Assembly: GCF_032854445.1 (NCBI RefSeq)
Contig: NC_088295.1
Coordinates: 53,425,249 to 53,489,248 of the forward strand
From: Liolophura sinensis
Taxonomy: Eukaryota; Mollusca; Polyplacophora; Chitonida; Chitonidae
DNA length: 64,000 nt
Reading direction: 5' to 3'
In this document: piece by piece, positions 50,050 to 62,400 of the stretch
Position numbering within the stretch: position 1 is the stretch's first letter
Layout of the letters: the number at the start of each line of letters is the position of its first letter
Position numbers and translations under genes: made by a program
The notes under the pieces: model-generated
Seen by the model: the letters and a program-made list of their open reading frames with translations, nothing else
Told to the model about the DNA's origin: nothing
The model's database searches: none

Positions 50050-50185
50050 TCTGGGTGGGAAAGTCTGCCAGCAAGCTGCTGATGGTTATGGGTTTCTTCT
50101 TGGCAGAGTTTCCTCCCACCATAAAAGCTGGCCACTGTTAAAAAGGGAAATAGACTCGAATATTGTGTGAATCACCAGTTAAAAG
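50050..50185 (+). mobile_element. SINE body fragment, diverged
   Basis: GGTGGGAAAGTCTGCCAGCA through TTTCCTCCCACCATAAAAGC to a decayed tail (AATCACCAGTTAAAAGAAAA). It is older than the neighbouring minus-strand head insertion and in the opposite orientation. Confidence 0.8.
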
Positions 50186-51760
50186 AAAAGCAAATGAAAG
50201 AAAGAACATCAGTAGAAATATATATTCATCTTCATTGCACATTTCTAGTGGTATTCCTTGGGTATGACTCGTACTGTCGTGTCACTCTGACCTTTACTTT
50301 GTTGCATGTACCTCATTTTGTTACCTGAAAGTCACAACATTCATTTTTTGACAGGGCCATGCTGTGCACTTAATCATGATATTCAAAAAGAACATAAGGT
50401 CATAATATATCTACACACATCTTTTTATCTAACGAGATGGTGGATTGGTCAGAATTCCAACAATTTGTTTAACCTGTCTCCAGCAGGATCTTTCAGGCAA
50501 AGACAAATATATTGAAATTACTGTACTCTAAAATGTAAAATTTTTTTTCTCTCTTTTATGATTTGACTGTCTGCATAATTTTGAAGTGAACTATCAAATA
50601 CTATAGTGTAAGTATATAGTGGCGTGTTCTGATTGGGGCTAATATATCTATATGTCTATACATTTATAGCTGTTGTAGTGTGACTTATTAATTCATTTAA
50701 ATGAACTAAATGTGGAGGTGTGCAATGAAAGCATCAATTGCACTTGTACATTTACAATGGTTATTGACCTAATTCATGTATCATGTGTGGAAATTGCAGC
50801 TAAACAAATGTTGTTGTTTTGTACATAGTATATTTAAATGTATTAAAAGGTATTTTTAAACTTGCAGATTGAATCAGTGATTGTAAGACATTTATCTTCT
50901 ACTATGCCGAATTATATATGGAGCTGTGTTGTGGTTCATGTAAGGGCCCCCTATTGTCTTTTCATTTGTTAACAGTATGGTAAAACTGTAAAGGGTTTTC
51001 AACATTTTATAAAAATGAGAAGTGCTACTTTCTGCGAGAGAAGTGGTGGGCATGTTTAAAGCAAAATGTCTTGCCCATGCCATCCAAAATAATGATATGT
51101 GATGCTAACAAGGATTTAATTTGAGTATCATCTGAAGGGCTGGATGAGCTGATCATAGATTTTCAAATGGTGCAACATTTGGCATGTTTGATGTGACATC
51201 AGTTTTCTGGTTGGCATGGCAAATTGTTTCCTGTGTAATACACTGTATGAAGTAGGCCCCTTCTCAACTGCCTTAATGTCCAGTATCACACAGGGTTTGT
51301 CTGTTTACTGGTATATAACCTTGGCTAAAGTGAGGTTTTCATTTGGTCATGAATATGTGAGACACAGAATGTTTGTCTCGACTTTGCTACAGCACTCTTA
51401 CAATCTGGAGCCTGGAAAATATATACTTGTAGTGCTATTTATGTTTTCGCAAGAATTAACCTCTGTACAGTTGTCCAAAATGTTTCTGTAGCAGATGTTT
51501 ATGCAAAATTTAAGTCTTGGCAAAGAATACAAGATGAACAGGTAGTTTGTTTCTTTGTTGAAGACTGTTAAGCTCTGACACCTAATTTAATCTTTAGGAT
51601 TCATGAGCCCTCCAAGTACTTACCTTATTAAAATATATGTATATAACTTCTGTTTCACTTTTATGTATGAATGTTGATTCTGTATATGGACTGAGAGATA
51701 ACATTGCCTCTTGATAATGTTAAATCATCAGAGAATTGCAAGGCTGCATAATAAAGAGAC

Positions 51761-53775
51761 AGGTTGTAACTAAACCACCCGGTGATCATTTTTGTGGAAA
51801 ATTTGTTTGACAGAGAATTTTGTTAATATTATATGTAATGGAATATTACTGGGCTGTGCTTTCAGTTCTGAATATCATAAATGTGAAGATAGATACATGT
51901 ACATGCATTTAAAGAACTGGTATCACATGTACATTTCCTTTATCCTACATGATCATTTCTGATATTTTGCCCCATTTGATGTGAAGAAAATACATATTAT
52001 CCATCGTGCAGAGCCTTTCAAATCTGCATTGAATCACCTTTACTGTTTGCATATTTCAGAAGAGTGTAATTTCACTCTTGTTATTGCAGTTACAATTGAT
52101 ATGTAGGAAAACTGGCCTTAATTCATCACATAATAAATAAATGTTATATACATGTAGATGTACAAACATCCCCTTTATGTACTTATTATCCATTGTAGAC
52201 TTTGTCATTTGGTCAATAACTATATATTTGTGTATTTGGTTCTTGTGTTCTTTACTTGGAAACGATGTATTTAAACAGATCTCCAAGAACTACATGGAGG
52301 TACTGGTAAATGTGTCTGGAGTATTATGTTGCCATATACATGTCTGTTCTTGACACAGAGTTACAGTTTTCTGCATTTACTCTTAAACCCTATGGGATCT
52401 TGAACTTTTCTTATGGAGACAACTGTAACTGTGACAAAATATTTGAGTGGTTCATATTAGATATGGGATGACCTAGGGTGATGCGCAAATGGGTTGTCAC
52501 AAAAGACTTGTTGTTGATAAATAATGATGCATTTTTTGAGTTGTTAAGTCAGGTAATGTTTCACTTTTCCCTTGGGCTTTGCTTGGTTTCCTCAACACAA
52601 AGTAATGGATTAATACACCACACTTCTGATGTCACACCCACAACTTCCTGTGACTTTTCACAATCTATTCTCATTGATTGATCACCCTATAATTCAACAA
52701 ATATTTATATTAAACCAATGCCTGTGACATCCAGCTGACTTATTTCCAACAATATTGTTTGTGACTGGTCAGGTATGTGCTATAGCGTGTCAATTCGGAA
52801 AGGTCCATATTACTTGAAATAAACATGCAAATAAATTTTGACTAGATACTTATTTACATTAAGCAGTGTGAGCATTAAACAAATTGTATATTAATAAATA
52901 TCTCACTTGTCTTAATTAAATTATGGAATAGTTAGTTTTTCACACTTTTATTTCGAATACATTAAGTAATCTTTCATGTTTTTTAAATGGGGCCAATCAT
53001 CATCAGTGGTCAAGCTAGAAGGTCAGGGATGTCTCCATGGTCAGTTTTCAGTAACCATATATACCAGTATGTTGCCTGTGCTGTGTAGTGTCACCACATC
53101 CAGTACCGAGGAGAATCTGCATACTAATTTTAATAAGATCGATTACATATAAAGTGGAAGTGGCCTACTCTGATGCTCCTAATTTTGGGGAGAGATATAA
53201 GTAGTGTTGAAAGTATAATACTACATTTCTTCACCAGCCTTTTGGAAAAGTAAAAGTGAGCTTGCTGTTCTTTAGATGGTCTAACCATGTGAGAAAAAAG
53301 AAACCCAACATTTGTGCTACAATTACATATATATTGGCTAAAATGAGCAAACCAGGTGTCCTAAACTTAGAAGAAATGATGTACATGAAGAGTTGATGAA
53401 TTTTGTGTCCATCACAGTGCCATTGAATGTAGCATCCACAATTTTCACGGTGCTTAAAGTATGCCAAAATTTACATAATGCCAGTTATTTTGATGTTGTT
53501 GGGATCGTGTCTGCATAAACAAATATGTAACGTTTTATTAAAGACATTTGCCTACCTGTTACCATAAGAATCTAATGTATAGTGCGTGCATGGATGTATA
53601 TACATGGGCAGATCTACCGCCCTTAAACCTTAATTCACTCCAAGCTGTCATTTGTCTTTCATGCTGAAGATGCACAAACAGTGGGCCTATTCAAATTCTG
53701 GCACAAATACTACACTGGTATAAAGTGCTTGTAATGTGATTTAATATAGATACATGCAAACACAGAAACACCTCG
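51761..53775. other. Intergenic stretch, nothing recognised
   Basis: AT-rich with short open frames only. TACATGTA octamers occur near 51,894 and 52,151. Confidence 0.4.
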
Positions 53776-54093
53776 TAATATAGGCTTAAAGCTATACCAC
53801 ACAGACTCGCATAAAACTCCATTCAGTTTCTTGCAATGTTACGAGAATCTGATGAGAATATAGGCTTAAAGCTATACCAAACAGACTCGCATAAAACTCC
53901 ATTCAGTTTCTTGCAACGTTACGAGAATCTGATGAGAATATAGGCTTAAAGCTATGCCAGACTCGCATAAAACCTCGTTCAGTTTCTTGCAATGTTACGA
54001 GAATCTGATGAGAATATAGGCTTAACGCTATACCAAACAGAAACATAAAACCTCATTCAGTTTCTTGCACTGTTGAGAGAATCTGATGAGAGA
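53776..54093. repeat. 80-bp tandem repeat, four copies
   Basis: Units start at about 53,781, 53,861, 53,941 and 54,017 with TAGGCTTAAAGCTATACC and contain ATTCAGTTTCTTGCAATGTT. The first two are nearly identical; the third is 76 bp, with a 4-base deletion; the fourth is more diverged. Confidence 0.95.
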
Positions 54094-54271
54094 CTCATAT
54101 GAGTTTTCATGTGAGAGCTGATCATTCACTTAATTGTTGGAACTAAAATGAAGTTAACATAGTGACTGCATGATGGAGAAACACTGATGAACCATTTGCT
54201 TGAGACTTTGACAATTTTTCTGACGTAAAATATCTGTTTTTGTTTTTTTTTTCCCAGCTCTTCATTACGAT

Positions 54272-54362
54272 GTTTGACTGGTGTTATGGTACTCAATAAT
54301 ATTTCACTTATACGGCAACGAGCATTATGGTGGGAGGAAACTAAGCTGAGCGTGGGGGACAG
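54272..54362 (-). mobile_element. SINE 3' fragment, minus strand
   Basis: On the minus strand it reads TTTCCTCCCACCATAATGCT, then GCCGTATAAGTGAAATATT and TTGAGTACC. The 5' half is missing. Confidence 0.75.
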
Positions 54363-54715
54363 GACATTACAGAAGAAACATTGTGGATATTGTGCAAAAC
54401 ATAACAATGGCCCCAGGTTCTGCTTCACACCAGCACCAACTTATGGGATTACACCTGTGGCACCTTCCTATCAGGCCTAAGCCAGGGATAGGTCTTATTC
54501 TGTTTATACTTTTTACGAAAATTAAAGGAAAAAATAAAGCTATAACAGACTATTTAAATGTTGAGCTATTGTAACACAACTACATGTACATTACGAAAAT
54601 AAAAGTTCGTTCTATCAATAGAACGTTATGTACGTGTCTTGAGCAAACGTCACATAATTAGCAACTTCAATTCATAATCACACGCTGTGTGACCTTACAA
54701 ACAACTTTAAATGAA

Positions 54716-54920
54716 CTCAGTTGGTTAGCGCTCTGGCGTAGCGTATTGACCCAGGAGCCCCTCGTCAATGCGGTCACTGTGAGGTCAAGTCCAGCTTATA
54801 CTAGCTGCCTCTCTGACCGTACGTGGGAAAGTCTTTCAGCAACCTGCGGATGGTCGTGGGTTTTCCGCGGGCTCTGCCCGGATTTCTCGCACCATAATTC
54901 TGGCCGCTGTCGTAAGAGAA
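54716..54920 (+). mobile_element. tRNA-derived SINE lacking its 3' tail
   Basis: Starts within the A box (CTCAGTTGGTTAGCGCTCTG), keeps the B-box region (GAGGTCAAGTCCAGC) and body, and stops at CCGCTGTCGTAAGAG without the TGAAATATTCTTGAGTA block or AAAT tail. No duplication was found, so it is probably truncated by later rearrangement. Confidence 0.85.
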
Positions 54921-55385
54921 CATCTAGTGAGTTATACATTTGGTATCTTGTAAGGATCCAGTGACCGTGTCTTACAGTTCAATTTTCATTTAATATCACA
55001 TGCAAATAATGTCAACATAGCTTACTACTTTGTCCAAATATTCTGTGCACCACTGTACGTGCAACAGACAGCAGTGTGTTTTCAGTATATATCATTGATT
55101 TATCCATCGAACTGTAACATTTAGTGAACACAAAGGATAGATGGCCATAATGCTGAGGTTCTACTTCCGGCAGAAACAAAGGGAAGTACCATGTAAAACG
55201 AAACATGGTCAAAATGAATTACCCTGATTAGGGTAAGCGTACACAGGCAACGAAAAGGTTTAACAATGTCACATGTACTGCACTACGGAACCGTTAAATA
55301 CGGAGCCATTAACGGGAAATGGCTATTTTCTTTCTTTTAACTGAGGGTTTTTCTTTTTTTAAATATTTTTTCCTCTTTTGTGATC

Positions 55386-55480
55386 GGAGGTTTTCTTCTT
55401 TTTTTTAAGCAGGCCCTCCAAAAAAGATTTTTTTTTCGAGTAGACGGCGAGACGAGCAGACACTTAAAAAAAAGAAAACT
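55386..55480. repeat. T/A-rich inverted repeat
   Basis: TCGGAGGTTTTCTTC followed by T8 and AAG is mirrored by CTTAAAAAAAAGAAAACTCC plus GA, with about 50 bases between. The stem is imperfect by a few inserted bases. Confidence 0.6.
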
Positions 55481-56089
55481 CCGACTGCAAAAGTGGAAAA
55501 AATAAAAAACGCAATTAAAATGAAAACGGCCATGTCCTTCTTACGTCTCTCTGAACAAATTAGGAGAAATCTTTTAACATTTGATTCAAAACAGTGAAGA
55601 AAGCATTGAACATTCGCTGTGGTATAGTTTTTACACATGGTGGGGTCGAAAATGGAGGGTACAGTGGGGTTATGGGTGTGTGTGTGCAGAAAATAGTATG
55701 TTGCCCCCACCCTTTATAAAATCCCCCCCCCCCCCCACCGTTGACCCGCAACTGGTCGATCGGTCTCAGCTAAAGATTGAACACGTTTTGAGATTTAGAA
55801 ACTTCCATACGTAAATCTGGTAGCGCCTAGACATTCTGTTTACTAGAGCATGCAATTTTCAAAGAGAGTGTTGGGTAGGATAAAATTTTCGCTTGCCCTA
55901 ACCTGACAAAAAAAAAAAAAAAACATGACAGACATTGCTTGGAGGTGTCCGATTCGAAAGTTTGAACGTCTGGATTACTGTTGAAAGATTGTTTACCAAT
56001 GCTGGCTTTGACATATTACATTTCGGGCGTTTTAAGGAATGGGTTAATAGCAAAAATAAGGTAGGGTCGCCCCGTTTTTTCCGTGAAAT

Positions 56090-56481
56090 TGTCCGCTTGG
56101 AAACTATAACCGAAGCCGCGCGCTACGGCTGAAACGTCCAGCTTAGCTTTGGGCTACTCTGGTTGAACTTTAACTTGAAGAATGCAAGAGTGACGCCCCA
56201 TATTCATGTGCGTTTACGCCAGAGGGCGCGCTGTAGCTCAACATACGGGCATCGTGACCTCCATTTTTGTATTGCCGAAAGAGTCCGCAAAGAACGGGAA
56301 CAGATTTACTGCCAAGTTTACGGAAGGGGTGGTGGCTTTAAAATGTTGATGCCATGTTTCTTTTAGTCTATCATCTAATGTCGACAATAAAACAGGTGGT
56401 TTTGTTAAATCGAGTATGAGTAATTCTTTATGAGTCTTTGTTTTGTATCGAACATTGCAACAACAACACTAAAAATTCAGC
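56090..56481 (+). promoter_or_regulatory. Candidate CSTF3 promoter/5' UTR
   Basis: Compared with the AT-rich surroundings this interval has many CpG dinucleotides (GCCGCGCGCTACGGC near 56,115 and CCAGAGGGCGCGCTG at 56,219-56,233) and leads directly to the CSTF3 start codon. The second block resembles the bilaterian CTCF core, but loosely. There is no TATA box. The start site cannot be placed from sequence alone. Confidence 0.45.
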
Positions 56482-59400
56482 ATGGCTGTGCCGGGAAGTC
56501 ATGCGTCGGCCATTCCTCCTGAGGTAAGCAATATTTAGTGATCAGAAAGTATATTGTTTATAGCGATATAGGTCAAGTGCAGATAATGCAAAATATTAAT
56601 TGTGGTGTGTGGACGAAAAACAGCCTTTCTTCAGGTACTCTACATACAGGTCTAGAATTTAGTTTAGTGGGGCAGTATCGTGCGTAACATCTCAACTATA
56701 ATAACAGAGTATGTAAGCTTTGAAAACAGAGAATCTGAGGTGGAAGGACTGCAGACACCAGAAGCAGTTGGGTATCCATATAACACTGTAAAATGTAGCC
56801 TGCAAGTTGCTAGCAACCTTTCCAGGTGTTTTGAGGATTTTACATTTATTTGACTGCAGTAGCAGCGAGCAGATGACAAGGTGAAAGATAACGGGGGAAG
56901 GTATATTAGGGAAATAAACCACATTGGACAATATTCTTTTAACTATGCCTGATAATCAGAAACGATAGTTTTGCATTAACTTTCATGGTTGCACTAATCA
57001 GACAGCATATCCAGTATTTGCAATGCCAGGCTAGTGCAACGTACTCCTCACACCGCATGTGCTGCTCTGTACGCTTGCTTTACGTCACTGTCACCATTAG
57101 ACAAACTTGACCTTTGCAATCTGTGCAATACACCTGGGTTTTGGTTCACTGCTGAAACCTTGTGTTGACATTTATTCAGCATTCATCAATGGAATTGTTT
57201 CAGGTGTCCCATTAAAATCACGTTTTACATACTATTGGTAAAGAGAATGTGTATGTAATATATGAAGTATTAATAGAAACATACTAGTAAGTTGAACCAG
57301 TATTTGTACTTTCTATTATCACTTCCGGACTAATCACTGACTTGTGAAGCATGTGACCTTGGCGTTCCTGAAAATTTCTGCTCAAAATTTACTAGTGGTA
57401 GCATTGATATACATGCAGTGAATATATTGAGTGGCGTGTGTGCTGTAAGGGGTATGCTTGTGCAGATTACAGGTCAATGGACAAAGAAATCAAAGTACAT
57501 CAAACTGCACTTTTTACATTTGTCTGTAGGTCTCTTGTATTGAAAAGGAATGCTGTGATCTTGTGCACATCAAACTGTCATCTGCCATAATTTGCTTCGA
57601 GGATCTAGTAATATCTTGAATTGTGCATTTCAGTGTCATTGAATGTAGTCCAATGCAATTGGATGTTGGTTTGCTAATAGGTTTTCCTAATCTTACAGTG
57701 TACAGTGTTAAAAAAAAATTTGTAACTAAGCTCTTTATGATGATATTGCATCACAAAGTTTCATTACGGTTACTAACTGTTGGAAACACCAAAACATGAG
57801 AATTGCATAATTTAAAATGCTGAATAAAGCATGATGTTGTGTTAAGGTAGCCTTATTTCACATGTATATTGTAAATTAGTGGTACACTAGTGCTGGTTTT
57901 GAATTATAAATGAACAAGCAGAGTAACATGTTTAGCCTGAAAACATAAATTGCAGTCAAATGTTGAAATCCACACTCTGTAATAGCACGATTAAGCTGTT
58001 GTACATGCAGCCATAGATAATCAGCTGACCAAGTACATGTGGCTTAGAACATGACTTAGTGACAGTCATAAGTTTCAGTCATGTTGGTGGTTCGCCCCAG
58101 GTCCAGACTATGACTTCCTCCACCACTAAACTGACAACCATCGTATGTGCAAGTGAAACATTTAGTATGGCATTTAACAATAGTAAAATAAATGAAAATA
58201 TAATCTGTTTTAGGAATTTAGGATGTGTCAATGTGTGCTGCCATAATATTGTATTATTTGTAGCATTAGTAAGTGGACAAGGCCGTTATTTAAATTGTTG
58301 GGTGTAACCTGTGCAGCCTTCAAAAAAAGGAGAAAAAACATTTTGTTACTTTAAAAAAAAAGTATTTTTTTTGATTTTTCTATGAGAGTTAATTACTTTA
58401 AAATCTCACATTTTCATTACACCCCCCCCCCCCCCCCCCTTTCACCACCACCACAATTTTTTTAAAAATATTTCCTATTGACCGCTTCTTTTTTCTGATA
58501 TGGTAAAGTTACACCCAACAAAAAATTTCTTTTAAGGTTGGCTCATTTGAAGGGTGGTTGAAATTGTGAACAATTAACAGCAAACCAATAGAGTGACCCA
58601 AATTCATATGCCTGTTCAACCGCCTCAACAACCAATGGTTTAAAACATTCTGAGAGGACAGTGGGGTGTAGAAAACTAATTTCCACAGTGTTTTGAGGCT
58701 TGTAAGAAGTATAGTATGTTTGAGAGGATCTGGCCAGTGATATTACACTGTAAAGACTTTATCTGTGAACTGTGCTGGTATGTGGATTAGTGTGCATGTA
58801 ATCATACATGTAAGTGACAGTTACATGTGACCAGGACGATTTTCTTCAAGCTCTTTTGCCTTGATTATGGACATTGGAACTGTACTGGTCATAATATTGC
58901 CACATTCTAAGTTACAGTTCTGAGCCCCTTTCAAAAGTGGGTTAGTTTGTTCGAGTGTTCTATCAGCACTTGGTCCTTCAGCAACCTGCGGATGGTCATG
59001 GGTTTCCCCCGGGCTCTGCTTGGTTTCCTCCCACCATAATGCTGGCCGCCGTCGTATAAGTGAAATATTCTTGATTACGGCATAAAACACCAATCAAATA
59101 AATAAATAAGTCAGTCAGCACTTTAAAAATTTTATTGTTGTTACATGTAAGATAAGTATCAAAGAGATTGGGTGATTATTAAAATGTAATTCTTAATCTC
59201 TTTGATGTGTTAACTTTCGTTTGAATGACTCTTGATTTTTTTGTAGTGAGTGACTGTATATGAATTTTTATATATACAGTGCAACAAAAGTAAGTTCCCC
59301 CCCCCCCCCCCCAAAATGTTGTCTGATATCTCCCGTGGTATGTGCCAGCTCGCAATGAAATTTTGCACACACCATCCCGGTAATCCGGCGGACGTGGCAT

Positions 59401-62400
59401 CCAAAGGATTAACTTGCAGGTGCAGTTGTGTGCTAATGGGCATGCGCAAACTGAAAATTGGTAGATTTTGAACATTTCATTTTTTCAGTTTTTTTCAACA
59501 GCAATTCTTTATTTTATCACAGAATTTGATCATTTTCACTCGATGACCAGTAATCATAAATATCATGTAGCTGCCACGCATTGTCGTCCATTAAGACAAA
59601 TCCATATCCAACGGCAGTTGCATAGGGCAAAACATGCAGTCTGAGAACTTGAGCAATGTAGCCAGCAGCATTCAAGTTTCCCTCAATAGGAACCAGATCG
59701 ATCTTCCCTGTCAAACTGATGCCTGCCCAGACCATTATGCCACCACCACCAAAGACCGCATCTCCTGGTGCGAAAATTCCCAAATGGCTTTTGGTGTTGC
59801 CCCCATTCCATGTGCAACCTGTTTTACAGGGGTGTTAGCCTCCAAAAGGCCAATTGCAATCGCCCTGTCCGTATTGCATCATCGAGGCATGGTATACCAC
59901 AGTCACAAAACGGGCAACATTAATTGTCCAAGACTTGTGGACAGTAATGTGGGCTATTCAGGTCTGAGAACCTTTTACTGACCATCTCAGACCTGATGCA
60001 GGACATGTTTAACCGCATGAATTTCTTGTGGTGTGTGTCATGTCCTTAATGCCCACCCCCACGAATATTTCAGGAATGGTTACAAGAATTCTCTGATGAA
60101 ATCAAAATTTGGCGGTGAAAAATCTGGTTGACTCCTTTTGTGAAATGTTCAAAATCAACCAATTTTCAATTTGCGCATGCCCATTAACGCACAACTGCGT
60201 CTGCATGTTATGCCTTGATATACCAGGTCCGTTGGATTACTGGGATGGCGTGTGCAAAATTTCATTGCTATCTGGTACATACCGAAGGAGATATCAAACA
60301 ACATTTTGGGGGGAACTTACTTTTGTTGCACTGTTTAGATTGTCAATGTTGTTGAGCAAAAAAACTAATGCATGCCGGAATGTATTGAGGACGGAATTAT
60401 GTACACCATATACATGTTCAGCTATTATACATTTCCATATGAAGGCTGTGTTAAGGTATTAAACTCTCATATGTAAATCATGTGCTTGAGCTGGAGGTGT
60501 GAGTATCCCTCATTAAGATCAGTATTATTTGGTAATACATATATGGACTTAAATATATACCTGATAAGGAATTGCTATTTAGCTAGTCTCAGAACTTGAA
60601 ATAGCCACATGTTGAGCATCTTAGAATAACCTTGTGCACTCCAATTTTGACTCGATTTGATGTGTAAAATTGAATCAGCAAATGAAAGTAGATCTATTAT
60701 TCCAGGACCGCCTCTTTAGCAAGCTAAGGGTAAAATATTAGCTGAGTTGTTGTGGGTTTCCTGATGTGTATGCCTTACTATGCTGTTTTTTTGCTTTATT
60801 GATAAAGTTAATCGTTAATCTAAACCTGGAGTTCACTTGTTTTTTTGTTATTTTTTTTCTTTTTCTTTTTTCAATCAATGAGTATGCAGATGAACATCTT
60901 TGGAAATATGAAGATACTCAGTTTCATTTGTGAAGTTGGAACATTCAAGGTTACAATACAGCTGTGGTTTCCTCTGCCTTGACATTACTGTGTGTTTTGG
61001 GTAAATGTAGTAGATGTTAAAGTATCTTAACATGACAGGTACACAGTAACACTGGCCAAGGTGGTTAGCACACCAGGGTTGCACAATGACCCATGAGCCT
61101 CTCGCCAATGCGGTTGCTGTGAGTTCAAGTCCAGCACATGCTGGTTTCCTCTCTGGCCATATGTGGTAAGGTCTGTCAGCAATCTGCGGATGGTTATGGG
61201 TTTCCCAAGGGTTCTGCCAGGTTTCTTTTTACTATAATGCTGGCCACAGTCGTTAAAGTGAAATATTCTTGAGTACGGCGTAATACACCAATTAAATAAA
61301 TAAATCACAGTAACACTGATGAGGTGTACATTAGTACTACAGATATATATTTACTCACACAATAGATAGCCAATGAGCAGGGTTTTGCCTAGTTGGAAAC
61401 CCAGCAATAACTGTACATGTAGATCAGGCTTGGTAGCTGGATTACATTACTAAGCAGAGGGAGTCTTGTGCCCTTTGGATGATGAGGAATTTCCTCCATC
61501 TATAAGTGCATACATACAGGTGACCTGTTTTCGAGCGTAGAATAAAGCAGTGTTGAAATATTTAAATGAAATGTGCAAGTAAGTAGCAGCTACATGGAAA
61601 TAAGAAACCAGTTTTGGGTACTAAAACAGGAGTAATTTCCATTCTAGTATGACCATCTGTATAAAGAGGGGACTACTAAATTTCTTACGCCTAATGAGTT
61701 ACTCGTGTTACTCCATAAACAGTATAAATTCAGAGGTTATTAGTTCATGAAAGTTCTTGGCCATGCTTGTTTGCCAGTTAATCCTGAGGTGAGCTTAGGT
61801 TAACTGGACTACAGGTATTGCTGAATTGGACAACCAGGTTGGAGTCTTTCAGACTCTGGCCACCCTCTTCTGATGAAATCAATGTGGGGGGAAAACCGAG
61901 GAAATTTATGAAATACCATTACCACCTGATTAAAAAATTTGACCAGATCTGTCCGAATAGTTTTAATTAAGCCAAAAATGTGCAGGTGGTATATCAGTCT
62001 GGTTGATATATCGATCTGGTTGGTATACCGGTCTGGTTGGTATATCGGTCTGGTTGATATATCGATCTGGTTGGTATATCGGTCTGGTTGGTATATCGGT
62101 CTGGTTGGTATATTGGTCTGGTTGGTATATCGGTCTGGTTGATATATCGATCTGGTTGGTATATCGGTCTGGTTGGTATATCGGTCTGGTTGATATATCG
62201 GTCTGGTTGGTATATCGGTCTGGTTGATATATCGATCTGGTTGGTATATCAGTCTTGATGGTATATTGGTCTGGTTCAATACATCCAGAATCTTATGGTT
62301 AAAATCTGAGGCTGCAAGAATGAAGCAATATGCTCATTATAGAGCAAATTTAGTATAGCTCATAAGTCAACAGGTTCGTAAATTTATGTTCAACAATGAT

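Larger units (their letters stand above)
47758..51760 (+). other. Probable cryptochrome 3' UTR and downstream DNA
   Basis: No further coding exon is seen after the TAA at 47,755-47,757. AATAAA hexamers lie at 51,750-51,755 and later at 52,818-52,823 and 52,830-52,835. I see no AATAAA near the stop codon, so the 3' UTR may be long, use a variant signal, or end earlier than I can tell. Small open frames (for example 48,843-49,196 on the minus strand) have no domains. Confidence 0.35.

Noticed and set aside
55935-56132. 65-codon frame upstream of CSTF3
   Set aside because: No domain and no start or splice context; likely intergenic or promoter DNA.
59634-59981. 115-codon + strand frame
   Set aside because: Antisense shadow of the Tc1-like transposase remnant.
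61809-62279. 156-codon minus-strand frame with PDRYTNQ-type repeats
   Set aside because: Produced by the 17-bp minisatellite inside a CSTF3 intron; no supporting signals.
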